Part shown: positions 1 through 11,164 of the stretch, piece by piece
How positions within the stretch are numbered: the first letter of the stretch is position 1
How the letters are laid out: each line of letters begins with the position of its first letter
Assembly (NCBI GenBank): GCA_030267965.1
Contig: BRYA01000635.1
Coordinates: 1-64,000 of the forward strand
Direction: 5' to 3'
DNA length: 64,000 bases
DNA from: Triparma columacea
Lineage: Eukaryota > Sar > Bolidophyceae > Parmales > Triparmaceae
The notes under the pieces: model-generated
Told to the model about the DNA's origin: nothing
Databases searched by the model: none
What the model saw: the letters and a program-made list of their open reading frames with translations, nothing else
Translations under genes and position numbers: made by a program

Positions 1-1710
1 CTTCTGGTCCTCCTCCAACTCAACACCCTCCCTCATCCTCTTCACCAGAACCCCCCTGACCTCAGCATCAACTTCAATCCCGTTCCTCCTGAATTTCTCT
101 TGAACTTTGTTAGCCCATTTTGCATGTGCTTTTGCGAAGATGACAAGAATTGGTGTTGGAAGGTTTACTTTTACATCTGCTTGCTGTATCCTCAACACCG
201 AGCATACCCTTGGTGCAATTTCAGTGATGACATAGATCCCTTTTGACTCCCCTTTCTTGAAAGTCTTTTGTCCTGCTCTTGTTGCCTGTCTTGTTGTACC
301 GTGATAATCTTTCATTGGAGTCAAGGCAAAAAGATAAGTAGTCTTGCCGTCTTTTACAACTTTTTTCCAACTTCTCCAGTTCTCAAATAGCCTGTTGCCG
401 TAGCCTTTTACCCCCAGTTGCCTGCCTGTGGTGAGTTGCTGTGATCTAGAGCCATCTATGTTTTCCCACAACACATTTGGTAGATCACCATGCTTCTCCT
501 TATGCTGGTGAGATGCATTGTAATTGTTTACAGCAAATACCTCCGCTAAAATGGTTTCTGCAGAGGTGTCAATCACACAGAAGCTCGTCGCAAACACTGA
601 ACTTGTATGCTTTTCCACATAAATCCATTTCTCAACCGTCTGCTTCAGTGTCTCTTCCTGCCTCTTAGCTCTTGCTGTAAGTACCACAAGCTTCAATTTA
701 TTGTTTATCATCTCATCCTCTTGTACCGTCAAAGGGGGCGCGTTTGGGATGACCTCCTTCACAAAGTACTTCTTCCTCCTCTCATCAATGACACCAGGCT
801 GTCTGAACCGCTTCCTGACCTCCTCCATGATACCCTTTACTGCTGCATTTGCAGCCTTGACGTCTCCCTTCTTGATCCTGCCACTGTTCCAGCCTTCAAC
901 CCTAGATTTCGTGGATCTCACACTCTTGAAAGTAGAACGCGCACTCTTGAAAGTAGAACGCGCATTCTTGAAAGTAGGGCGCACACTCTTGAAACTTGGG
1001 CGCGCACTCTTTGAGCTTTTGTTTGCGCTAATGCCAACTTCCGATTTTGTCTCTGTTACCCTCTCCTCTGCCTTAAGAGTTCCCACCATGGTGACTGCAC
1101 TTTGTCCAAACTCGAAATCAGTGAAGCTGAGCTCGCCCTTAATGACACCTCGCTTGACAGTCTTGGTCTTTATTGACGCTAAAATTTTGACAAGCATCGC
1201 AGTTGCCTCATCAGAAAGGTCATCCTCATCAAGGGGTGCCAACTCCATAATGTTCGTCGATTTGTCAGGAGATACGACTTTAACATCGAGGAGAAATTCG
1301 ACAAATTTATTCCCGCTGCCGTAGTGCTTCCAGTAGACGAGTCTGTGAATGACTCCTTCCTTTTCGTCATACTCCTGCTCCTGGAGGGTCTTCCTTTGAA
1401 ACTTGCCCTGCTCACAATCGGTGAGGAGAAAGTCAATGATTGTGTCGCGCTCGTCGTGGAAGACACCAGCGAGCTCAATAATCTTCACATCGACGCCGGT
1501 AGAGTTGTCTATGAGGCCTTCAACGGCTCCTCTATCCTCCAGAAGCTTGACAAGTTTGCCTTGTTCAGGACCGAGGGCTGCATAATCGATATCTACGGGA
1601 CCGTGTATCGCGGATAGTGTGTGACTGGGGGCTGAGGGGGGCTCGGAGGCAAAGTTGGTCTCGCCGGCTTCATTCACACCTCCCGCATCTGCTTCAACCT
1701 CGCCCTCCAT
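1..1710 (-). CDS. Partial large protein, possibly START-like (Bet v1 fold), C-terminus cut by window edge
   Basis: One uninterrupted minus-strand frame runs from an ATG at 1710 to the window edge (about 570 codons, no stop). An in-frame TGA about 45 bases upstream fixes this as the first possible start. The N-terminus (about residues 1-50) is acidic and Pro/Ser rich. A folded region follows at about 50-240. A basic low-complexity linker at about 230-270 is built from a seven-residue unit (Arg-x-Thr-Phe-Lys-x-Ala type) encoded by near-perfect 21-bp repeats. A second folded part then has alternating beta-strand-like segments, including EKWIYVEKHTSSVFATSF and ILVIFAKAHAKWANKV. The strand pattern recalls START/Bet v1-like lipid-binding folds, but I see no diagnostic motif, so the family is a guess. 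The reading frame itself is certain from its length and codon pattern. Confidence 0.75.
   Translation of the reverse strand, partial: MEGEVEADAGGVNEAGETNFASEPPSAPSHTLSAIHGPVDIDYAALGPEQGKLVKLLEDRGAVEGLIDNSTGVDVKIIELAGVFHDERDTIIDFLLTDCEQGKFQRKTLQEQEYDEKEGVIHRLVYWKHYGSGNKFVEFLLDVKVVSPDKSTNIMELAPLDEDDLSDEATAMLVKILASIKTKTVKRGVIKGELSFTDFEFGQSAVTMVGTLKAEERVTETKSEVGISANKSSKSARPSFKSVRPTFKNARSTFKSARSTFKSVRSTKSRVEGWNSGRIKKGDVKAANAAVKGIMEEVRKRFRQPGVIDERRKKYFVKEVIPNAPPLTVQEDEMINNKLKLVVLTARAKRQEETLKQTVEKWIYVEKHTSSVFATSFCVIDTSAETILAEVFAVNNYNASHQHKEKHGDLPNVLWENIDGSRSQQLTTGRQLGVKGYGNRLFENWRSWKKVVKDGKTTYLFALTPMKDYHGTTRQATRAGQKTFKKGESKGIYVITEIAPRVCSVLRIQQADVKVNLPTPILVIFAKAHAKWANKVQEKFRRNGIEVDAEVRGVLVKRMREGVELEEDQK
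925..1015 (-). repeat. In-frame 21-bp tandem repeat (about 4 copies)
   Basis: Plus-strand copies of CACTCTTGAAAGTAGAACGCG follow each other with a few substitutions. They encode a repeated basic heptapeptide in the linker of the edge-cut protein. Because the unit is a multiple of three, copy-number change would not break the frame. Confidence 0.85.
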
Positions 1711-2619
1711 GACTGATCTTGATTGGGTGCTGAAATCATGCGTTGGCGATCACGTGCGTAAAAAAAGGTGGCGGAGCGGCGTTTTTTGGTGTGAGTGAAG
1801 GTATTGTAAGTTGGCATGTTCGTAAATAAAGCGCATTTATATTTTCCAAAATCAGAGAACATTTTGCTCTTTTTTTTCTCTGCTCAATTCATTTTGTTCA
1901 TTTTCATCAAACTGGGGGCGTTGTGGCCTCCTCTTCTCCTCCCTCCTCCTCTCTTAAGGTGTTTCCATCCGTGACCGCTTCCTATCTACTCTCCCCCCCC
2001 TCCACCGATCACCCGCCCTCCCAACGTACCTCTTCACCACACGTTCCTGTAGCCTCACTCCTTCAAGGGTCCCAAGAAGTTTCACAAGGCCGCCCGGGAT
2101 GTCCTAGTTTTTAAATCCCTTGTCACCGAGTTTCGTCAATTAGTTTGTGTTAAGATTGTTTTTATTTGCGGTTGTTAGTATTATCCAAGCGCTAAGAGTG
2201 GATAATATCTCCTCACAGCGTAGTTTAGCCAAGGCAAACAAAATTTGCTTCTTCCCAATAACAAAATTGTATCTATATGCTGCACCCTTCTTCCTTCCCA
2301 ATCCCTCAAATCGACCCAAAGAGTCGCACGGACCCTATATACACAGCCTTAACTCGACAAGCCACAATAAGCCAGGAAAATATGCCCCCCTCAGTCCCCT
2401 CCCATCTTCTTTACCCTGTGGAGGTAAGGATCCTAATGGAGCACCCAGCAGCCCCCCAAAAACGCCATTGAGTCGTCGACAATCACCTTGGCGAAGATTC
2501 TGCCGACATAAGAGAAAGAGGCGCCAGTATTCTATTTCAAAGAGGCCTTTTCCTTGGTTCAATTCGTAAAACACAAATTCGATATTTATAATCACAACAA
2601 CAAATTTCAATTTCCCTTC
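1711..2619. other. Spacer without a supportable gene
   Basis: This stretch holds the 5' flank of the gene ending at the left edge and the 3' flank of the next minus-strand gene. A T-rich block lies at about 1860-1900. Several short open frames occur. One of them, around 2070-2200, reads as a plausible basic peptide (KGPKKFHKAARDVLVF), but it has no convincing start or splice partners, so I do not call it. Confidence 0.5.
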
Positions 2620-5600
2620 TCATCCCTTTTCTTCTTCCCTTGAGCTTCCCATACTCTCGGCCCTTAGCTGCCACAGCACGCCTCGAATGGTTGCCTTCGG
2701 CATCCTACTCAGATCCTTCCCGAGCCCTCCGTTCCGTAGCAGAGCCACATTATAGTCCAACAGCATGGTCTCCCGGTCTAGGACGCAACGCTTAGCTACT
2801 TCCTCTTCGTCCCTTCGTCTCTCCCCTCCCCTGCTTATCAAGTCAACCACAATTCCGTCGTCCCCCTTGATCCCTCTTGATCCTCTCTTATTGTAGTTGA
2901 AAACGCAAACCTTTGCATAGTGGAGCTCGTTCTCGAGCCGTAGAGCAGTTTTGAGAAGGCACTTCCCCAACGTAATATCGTCGTCGTCTGGGATGTCTTG
3001 CTCCGTGACATACAGTTTTCCCCCCTCCGACCAGGCTAAGGACTCCAAAATTGCCCTGAGCCCCTCCTTCGTTGAGTTCGCGATGTTCCTTGCAAGTTCC
3101 CTCCTGCCACACCTCACGAGCATGGCTTCGTCGACCTCAATCATGCCCTCGTACCCAGTGGAAACGACAAAGATCCGGATCTGCAGGCTCCCGAACGATA
3201 ATATAATGCTGGAGCAGCAGAATTCACCCCCAATGTAACCCATCATCTTAAAGAGGGGCTTCTTGCTCGGAGCCCAATCGAGCCTGGCTTTGCTTTTATC
3301 CCTGTCGTCAAACACAAACATGCAAGAGCGCAAAAATTTGCTCATGTGGTGGTGCTCAAAGTAGAAGTTGAGCCTTCCGTCATCTTCCACTGTCCACCCA
3401 CACTTGTAGCCACTCCTTCTCAACTCGGCGAACCCAATCTCGAGCTCAAGGTCGTTCCTAAGAATTCCCTCCCAGACAAGGGTGGCCCGCATCTTGATGC
3501 CGCCGATCCTGTGATGAGCGAAGCCACGACCGAGGGACTTAGAAACGACAACAGCAGCGACAAAAATACCCAGAATAAACCCCTTCCCGCGACTCGCTTC
3601 GCTCGTCGCTCTCTCTCTATCTCACCTTCCGAAGCCCAGCATGCCCGTGTTGTGGGAACCCCAAACGTCAAGGACGGCGGTCTTGCCCCCAAGATTCGCG
3701 TTCTCTGAAGAGTACAAGTGCCTCGTCTCTGCTACCCTGATCCTGTCAAAATGATGCCATTGCTCTCTCCCGCTCACCTCTCTCATGATAACACCGCCCT
3801 TGACAAAATCAATCAAATCAGAAATCTCCTTCTTTCCGAGCTTCCCTGTGTCCCAGCCCATGTCATTGAAGGCGTTCCAGCTTACTTTACCCCCGCTTTC
3901 CCCCCCCTCCCCCCCACCGAGGCCAATGGTGGTCCCAGTGGACGGATCGAAAAGGGTTACTGTGAATCCGCTTAGTTCGTACCCCTTCCCCCTGTAACCT
4001 GTGACAGTTGCGATGTAGTACCCTTGCCCTACGTAGTTGTAGACCTTGGACGGTGGCATGTAAATCCCAAGTTCCGCTTTCGTCACCAGGTTGTCAACCT
4101 TCATTCCGTCTCCTTCAACTTCGTCTTCGTCCCTGTGGGTCACATGGGTGACACTCATCAAGGGTAGCCTCAAACCCCCCCTCCAAAGCCTCCCGACCGG
4201 GTTCTTCACGTCCAGGGGTTCCTCCTCCCCCTCCTCCAACAGAGATTTCCAGATCTCCCCCTCAACCTCCTTCATGCTCCAAATGAGTTTGACCTTTCCG
4301 CTGGCCCTGCCATCCTTGAGGACTTCCCTTGCCAGCTTGAGATAGCGGCACCAGTTCCTCCACTCGTCCTGCTCCCCGACCTCCCCCCTTCTGACCCCCG
4401 CGGAGGCCATAGTCGGGTGGTGCTCCTTGAACACCTTAAGAACGTCCCCCACAAACTCTTTTGTTACCACGTCGGGCAAGTCTGACAGCTTACCCGTCCT
4501 CTTTGGAACTCGGGTGCAGAAGCAGGCGACGATGTAACCCCCGAGAGAGTAGCCCCTTGGAGGTTTCCGAATGACGTGGACCATGCAAAACATTTTGGAG
4601 ACTCTAAACCCACCACGGTACACACTGTAGCACGCATACTTGTTCTTCGTCTTTCCCACCGTCCTTTGGATCCCTGCCGCGCCCACCATTTCCTCCGAAG
4701 GATCCTTTGCCTCCCCCTCCTTCTCCAGGGCAAACTCCTCCAGAACCGGGGTGCCGTCGGGCTTGACCTGTACCCAAGGCCTTTCATAGTTCCTCCTCAC
4801 CTTGCTAAGGTCAATGGTGCCGGTCTCATCCGGCTTAGTGTACTTGTCGATCCACCAGTCGATGGCATGCTTCTCCTTAAGCCTCTCCTTCTCCCACCTT
4901 TTGTCGAGCTCGAGAGCACGGACAGGAACCGGCAGCATCCACCTGGTGCTCCGAATCCACTTGTCCTCCTTGGCTGCGTTGGACTCTCTACGCTTCTCTA
5001 TGAGGCTCTCGAGCTTTCGGACGCAGTTCTTGCGCCTATTCATGCACGTCTCCACCTTGATGTTGTGGTCCTCTAGACTGTGAACAGTCCCGGCAATGAT
5101 TCCTTGGAGGGCTGCGATCTCCGACTCGATGTCCTCTATCGTCTTGGTAGCTTGCTCGAGGGACGTGACAAATGCCAGCCGGTCGAGCCTGAGGAGCTCC
5201 TCGTACATCATTTTCTTGCGAAATTCTGCCGAGCCTGACCAAGCCGATGCAAACTCCTTGTCGATGTCGCCAGTCGTCCATGGCATTTTCTCCAGGACTG
5301 AGCTGCCAGTGGAGCTCCTTCCCGCCTCCTGGTCCTCCAGGGCGCTCTTGATTCGCCTGCTCCAATAGAGTTGGAGACGGAGGGATGGAATGATGGCAAT
5401 CTGCGACGGGCGAGAGGAAGCAAGGTGAGCAGACGAAGCGAGCCACCGGCCGCTCTCCTTCATTCCCGCTCTCACCTGTTTCTTTATCACCTCCTCTACC
5501 TTTAAAGCGTAGTCGTGGTGAAGTTTGAGAGCATTGTCGATATTTTTGAGCTTGTTCTTCACCTTGTCCTCTTCAATGAGGAACGGGTAGTGGGGGGGTG

Positions 5601-7207
5601 GGGGAGGGACGACGAAGGGGGGGACCCGGGCAATATTTTCAAGGGCCAGGGCGAGAGATCCGGGGGAGTAGATTGCTTCCTCTTGGAGAACGACTCGCTC
5701 GCAGTGAAGGAACCTGAGGGCAATCAGCGTGCTAGGGTTGTTGTACGTGGTGGCATTCTTGTAGAACGCTGGGGTCGTTCGGGCGTGTTTGGACGGGGAG
5801 GGGATTTTGTCCTCGTTGTCGTGCTTCTCGTTCGATCTATTGAGGGCGAGGGTGGCTTGCTTGATTGCGAGGGAGGCAAAGTCTGCGGGCTTCTCGTTGT
5901 CAAGTGAGTTTGCGCCGATAGTGACAGAGACCTCGGGATTGATTTTTAATTCGGTGCCGCCGTCGGTTTCACTGTTGCCATGCTTGCCATTGTTCCCCCT
6001 GTTCCCCATTTTCTCCTTCTCCAGCATCCTCATCTTCTCCACCAGCCCGCCCCTCCTCGTGGTACCATTGTCGTTGACGATGAGGCCTTTGTTCTGCTCC
6101 CCGATGGCATCGCCGCCCTCATCGACGTACTTGACGTCATTCATTATTGGCGGCAGATCCTCGTATTCCCTAATGCTGCGATCGAGAAACGTGGTGTGAG
6201 GCGGTGTGCGGGGTCGTGTAGTAATGATGCAGGGGGCCGTATAATGATGCATTCGTTCTTACCTCTCCAGCCTTTCGTCTAGTCCGTTCCGTAAGACGAG
6301 CGGGTTTCTGGTCATCCTCGTTCCCATCCACCTCGACAAGAGGGAGAAGGAGTCGAGGAAGTTGAGGTCAGAGGAAAGTGTGGCGAGGTAGTTCTTTCCA
6401 TTTACGAGGTAGGGCTGGTAAGGCTTATTATGAGCGGCCCTCCACTTCTCAACGTTCTCGATGAACTCTATGGTCGAATGCCTGATAAGCGTTAGCAGGT
6501 CCGATATTTCAACCATCAAAATCTGGGCATCCTCCGAGAGGGTGTGTATTGATTCGTTTTTGTCGTTGAGCAGTGAGACGTTTCTCTATAAGGGAGGGTC
6601 GGCAAGAAGGTGTGTTAGGGCTTGAGTCTGTCAATCTCTCGAATGTTCTTGTCTTTCTCACCTTGTTTGCAGTCAGCCCCCTCAACCGCAGCACGTAGCT
6701 GTCCCTTATCGTTACGCAGTTGTCAATGGCAATCTCTAGGGGCGTGGGCTCGCTGCTCAGGAAGTAAGGCTCCCCCCCCTTGTTCCGTGAAGCCTTAGGT
6801 ATCGTCGACTCGAGGAATGACGTGAAGTAGATAGGGTCGGGGGGAGGGTGCAACATTTCCGATATTTTTTTTGTCTCGCTCAAGATGGGGTTGCCCGATA
6901 GCTTCCCGTGCACCACGCTCCTCTTGACGTGTTGAGAGGCCTTTGCAGGCATTCTGGACCGAGGAGTCGTGTAGTTTTGGAAGGGTGAATCAGGCTTCAG
7001 CATGTACGTGAGGTGCTGGGGTACGTTGAGTTTATCGCGCTGGTGAGAAGGGAGTAAGCCGTCCTCACGTTCCCCGGCCGAAGTCCGTGACTGGGGAGGA
7101 TTTGGAAGTGCCCTTCGGTGAGGTCTCCCCTTCCCAGCCACCTTCTTGGAGCGCTTGGACGATTCAGAGAGAGATGGTGCGGAGGACGAAGTCGATAGCT
7201 TACTCAT
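2620..7207 (-). CDS. 1435-aa protein of unknown function with central coiled coil, four exons
   Basis: Exons, in transcript order: 7207-6662, 6585-6263, 6175-3626, 3508-2620. The sum is 4308 nt and every junction is GT...AG and in frame (for example GAAG/GTGAGA to CACAG/GATCGG). The start is the ATG at 7207 (MSKLSTSS); the frame is open further up, but only to non-ATG codons. The N-terminus is basic and Ser/Pro rich with little predicted order. The middle, about residues 520-750, is helical and Glu/Lys/Arg rich, with clustered Trp around RSTRWMLPVPVRALELDKRW. The last 500 residues look globular and rich in aromatic beta segments. I recognise no family. The gene is divergent from the U-box gene across about 200 bp. 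Existence is sure; function is unknown. Confidence 0.8.
3509..3625 (-). repeat. Intron with inverted repeat near both splice sites
   Basis: Within this 117-bp intron, GAGCGAAGC (3516-3524) and its exact reverse complement GCTTCGCTC (3596-3604) lie close to the acceptor and donor. In RNA they could pair and bring the two splice sites together. The same motif recurs in introns of other genes in the window. Confidence 0.7.
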
Positions 7208-7412
7208 GGTGTTGTGAGGGTAGAAAGAGGGCGGGCGGGGTTTGCTGGGGAGTGGTGGGGAGGAGGTCGGGACTGTAACAGCTTCGGCGGAGAGAAAAGC
7301 GGAGATTCCGAAGAGATGAGAGACTTTGATAAAAATATATTTTATGCCATTTGATGGTATTGAAGCTTCGCCCATTCAGCTGGGGCGGCGGTTGAGGTCC
7401 ACTTCTAGGGAT
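7208..7412. promoter_or_regulatory. Shared divergent promoter region
   Basis: About 205 bp separate the ATG of the minus-strand 1435-aa gene from the first well-supported ATG of the plus-strand U-box gene. Both promoters must therefore lie here or inside the coding ends. An AT-rich patch (AAAAATATATTTTATG) lies at about 7331-7348. No defined element can be assigned. Confidence 0.45.
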
Positions 7413-9697
7413 ATGGGACGAGAGGAAGTTAGCCTCCTTATGGTGGCGACACTTGGTTCTAGTGATGTTGAATCAATATGTCGCAACTTTCAGTTGATGG
7501 CCAATAAGAGCGCCGGCAATGACTACGAGAGGGCTAATGTGCTCGCAGTCATGGAAGAAAACGTCGAGGAGATAGAAGAACTCCTTGTGAACATGCCAAG
7601 GTGAGAAATGACCAATGCCAGCGAAGGTTTGAGCTTTGTCGCTCAACAAATGCCGTTAGCTTGCTGATTAAGGGGTCTTTGTGGGCACCGGCGGGGCTGT
7701 TGGGGGTTGGTAGTTGCCTTGGTCACGGGAGAAGAAATGCGATTATTGAATGTTCCTTCTCCCCCTATTCCTGACCGTCTCTTCGACCTCTCGTTTTCCT
7801 ATCCAGTGTATTCCCCGACTACTTGGCGCTCCTCTTTGCTAGTGCGAGTGAGGGGGGAGGGATAGCGGCGTATGAGGTCCTCCAGTTGTCGGCCATGGTC
7901 GGTGGAGGGGGCGGAGAGGGGGGAGGGCGCTGTATAGAGGCCCTTAGCAAGGTGGTTTGCAACGGGAACCTTGAGAATAGCATAAGGGCGGGATGTCTGA
8001 AGTGCATGAGCGAGCTGGGGATCCCTGCGACGTACTTGAGGGACAAGGGGGAGGTAACGAGGGGAGAAAGCGGTGACATGGTAAGGGGGGAGGAGACACC
8101 TGTTCCTGGTTGGGATCAAGCATCTGAAACAACTCTCTAATCCCCAACTACCCCCTACCCCAGGACATTGCGAGCCTTTCGAAATTGTACACATCCAACC
8201 TCAATAGCTTAGTGAATACAGCTTGCAATTCGAGGTGAGTGCATTTGAGGAAAATGTTACTCTCAGGAGGTCAATAATTTGTTTTTAGACTCACCAAACC
8301 TCACCGCTCGCCGCAAACAGATTCGTCCTCGACGTCGGACAGGCGGCCGCCAGCTTGATCAAGAACTTCGGGAGCACGGACGAAGCCGTCGAGCTCGGTC
8401 TGAAAATCATGGAGCACCTAATGAATTTCATCATTCGGCTCATGGTGCATGCTACCGAGAACTATGCGAAGCTGAGACTCAGCCTGACTGAACAGAGTCC
8501 GACGGTTGTTCCGCTTGCCATCCTACCATTTATTGAGAATGTCTTGAGCACACCTGCTGGGCTTCTGGGACCCGTCTTTCAAAGAAGGTTGCTGTTTGCC
8601 ATGCAGAGTTTGGCAATTTTGACGTACAAGGTGAAAACCGTGAGGGGCATCGTGGGGGGGGTACACGAGGAGAACTTGGGGAAAATCGTGAGGTTGATTG
8701 GGGAGGGGAGGTTATGGAAGGTGAGCTAGACTAGCTTGATTAGCGAGGGTTGTTGGATGATGAGTGAGGCTGCTTCCTAACTTATTCACCCTTCGCTTTG
8801 CTCCGGCTCTCGCAGCACCCAGAACTACTGGCAGCTCTGTTCAAATTACACATCAATATCGAAGGAGGGCACGGACCAAATTGGTCAAAAGTTCACAGTC
8901 GTGTCTCTTCGATGCTCCTCGGTGAGCACGAGCGCCTAGTCAGCTTTAGGGGAGGGGGGGTGATCTTCAATCGCTGTGTCAAGCACAACGCTGACGGAGT
9001 CCCTTGCAATAGGGCAAGCCGAGCGTTCAATGCGTTTTGTCCTGTCTTTGGAGAGATAGGGGCGGTTAGGGAAAGCGGGGGCGGAAAGGGGAAGAAAACG
9101 AAGAATAGAAAGAGAAAGAAGAAAAGGATGAAGAAGAAGAAGAAGAAGGGGGGAGATAGAGGTTATGAGGGCCAAGAGAGTAAAGAGGGGGGGGTTGAGG
9201 AGGAGGAAAAGTTGGAAGAGGAGGAGGAAAAGGAAAAGGAAAAGGAAAAGGAGTTAGAGGGGGGGGAAAGCAAGGAGGAGATGGAGGCAGATGAGGGAGA
9301 AGAGGAAGTAGGAGAATACGATGAGGAGGGAAAGTTTGAACCAAACTCGGACTCGGACGACACTGCCAACTTCCCGGTCGTTGACATCTCGACCCTGCAA
9401 CTCGACGAGCTCGATGACCTCTTCTTTGAGGGTACGGGCCTTGACGTCGGTCGGGGTCCCCCGCCTGCCAAGTTCATGTGCTCGCTATCAGGGGAGATTA
9501 TGCATGAGCCCGTTCAGGACCCTTTCTGCGACGAACCTAGGTACTACGATAAGACGAGCCTGGTGCAGAAGGGGGAGGAGGAGGACGACCCATATTGGCC
9601 AAGGACTAAGGAGAGGATAGATGTGGATAAGGTGTTGAAGATGGTGGTTGACAAGAGGATTGTAGATGAGATACGGATTTGGAAGGAAAGGATGTAG
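7413..9697 (+). CDS. C-terminal U-box protein with acidic/basic low-complexity region, five exons
   Basis: Exons: 7413-7600, 7807-8080, 8164-8234, 8321-8720, 8816-9697. Junction phases all agree. Residues 1-300 are helical and probably ARM/HEAT-like (LFASASEGGGIAAYEVLQL; ILPFIENVLSTPAGLL). A run of Lys, then Glu, fills about 390-490. The last 75 residues are a U-box-like domain, beginning FMCSLSGEIMHEPVQDP and ending WPRTKERIDVDKVLKMVVD. U-box domains recruit ubiquitin-conjugating enzymes, so a ubiquitin ligase role is inferred. The layout (helical body, C-terminal U-box) resembles UFD2/UBE4, but the body is much shorter and the match is weak. An ATG at 7344 and an alternative start codon at 7326 are also in frame; I prefer 7413 because it clears the divergent gene. 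Confidence 0.75.
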
Positions 9698-10264
9698 CGT
9701 GCGTTGGGTACTTGTTGGCTTTAAATTGTATATTATTTTTGTGTCGAAAATCGGCAAAATTGAATTGTCTACTTTATACCTACGAAATATATAGTATTAT
9801 CAACAATCAATTATATAAACTAATTTAGTATATATGATAATATTAAACTTTATTTGACAACGCAAGAATATAATTTTAGTAATGTCTCAAATGTGACTTG
9901 ATATATTCAATTATCTCAAATGTTATATGTTTTGAATGCTTTGATATATTTATATTTCCTGAATAAATATTTGAAATTTCTCAGGTGTAAAATATTTTGC
10001 CATATAGTTTGTTGTACATTTTTAAATCAATGGAGTAGAATTTATACTAACATTAAAATATTTTGGTTACAACAAAGAATTTAGAAGACTTTTGAAAAAT
10101 GTTGCGACCAAAAGCGATTTTGTTGTGTTTGTTATTGAGGTTATCGTCGTCGCTCTCATCTTTCGTAGTCCTTAAGATACACGCGCAATCGCAAATATCT
10201 ATCCTTTACCGTTGATTCTTCCCAGAGAGGGGGAAAAACCCCACATAGAAAGGTTCCTCCCGCG
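9698..10264. other. Strongly AT-rich spacer
   Basis: This is 567 bp of obviously AT-rich sequence between two plus-strand genes whose coding DNA is GC rich. No open frame of note, tRNA-like fold or repeat family was found. It includes the 3' end of the U-box gene and the promoter of the F-box gene. The sharp composition change is the only structure visible. Confidence 0.55.
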
Positions 10265-11063
10265 ATGGCGAATATCTTCATTGAAATAGTCCCCGATCTC
10301 ACCATAAATGTCGCCACGTTCCTATGCATCGCTGATCTGTTGGCACTCGAAGCAACATGCACGGCATTACGCAAATTTTACACTTCAGCCTCTGTAGATA
10401 AATTCCTTTATTCTCCCTTCATAAATGCTCTGCGAGTTGGAAAATGTTTGTCCCCGCGCATAGAAGCTAAACTTGCCACAATAAGTTCTTGTAAGACTAA
10501 GTATCGCTTTCTGGTGGAGGACAGCCGTAGAGATCTAATTGATGCAGAGGAACTTTGGTGAGGGGTGAAAGAATACCAGGTTGAAAATTCGAAACGTAAC
10601 CTGTCCCCTCCTCACCCCCCCTCACCCCCCCTCACCCCCCCTCACCCCCCCCAGTTCTCTCACATGGGCTTTTCGTTTCAAGGAACCAGCTGGTGAATTC
10701 TGGCTCATGATCGACCCATACTGGTCACAGTCTCCCTACTTCACTAAAAGCTATCTTCGCAGGTTTGAGGCCGATGGTCTGGTGTCCTCGATTCCTTTAC
10801 TCTCCGGCGAGATTGATCCCCTGGATAATTGGGCCCAGGGTGCTAATTTGACGATCCGTTGGAGGTTTACACGAACGAGATTGGGGAAAAGGGGGCACTA
10901 CCTTCAGATCAACCGCTGGCCTTCAATGGTCATTGAGAGAGATCCCATAACTTGGGGTTGGAAGATCCACAACCAGTGGGTTGCTTACCTGTGGCCAAGC
11001 GATCCATCCAACTTACAGAGATTACACGAGAGTCTCGAATTGGACATTGACCGCTTTCTGTAG
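10265..11063 (+). CDS. F-box-like protein, two exons
   Basis: Exons 10265-10557 and 10655-11063 join in frame (702 nt, 233 aa). Residues 1-45 carry an F-box-like pattern (IVPDLTINVATFLCIADLLALEATC, shortened here to its core LNVATFL-type and DLLALEATC parts): a hydrophobic helix, Leu spacing, then a Cys/Thr helix as in F-boxes that bind Skp1. The C-terminal part is Trp rich (WLMIDPYWSQSPYF; WGWKIHNQWVAYLWPSD) and would be the substrate-binding part. If the F-box is real, it is an SCF ubiquitin-ligase adaptor; this is inference. The intron holds a CTCACCCCCC minisatellite running into the acceptor. Confidence 0.65.
10610..10652 (+). repeat. CTCACCCCCC minisatellite at an intron 3' end
   Basis: Four copies of a 10-bp CTCACCCCCC unit fill most of the F-box gene intron and supply its pyrimidine tract. 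The AG acceptor follows at 10653-10654. Copy-number variation here would change the tract length but not the protein. Confidence 0.85.
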
Positions 11064-11164
11064 TCTCTTGCCCTCCCAATGATAATAATACACAATACAC
11101 CTTTTATCATCCCACTTATACACCTTTTATCATCCCACATCTACATACACCGCGCAGTACTACT

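Noticed and set aside
1923..2114. Pro/Ser-rich frame in the 1.7-2.6 kb spacer
   Set aside because: No ATG, and low complexity typical of pyrimidine-rich spacer DNA.
9066..9477. Ser/Pro-rich frames opposite the U-box gene
   Set aside because: They mirror the Lys/Glu run of the real gene on the other strand, an expected artefact of low complexity.
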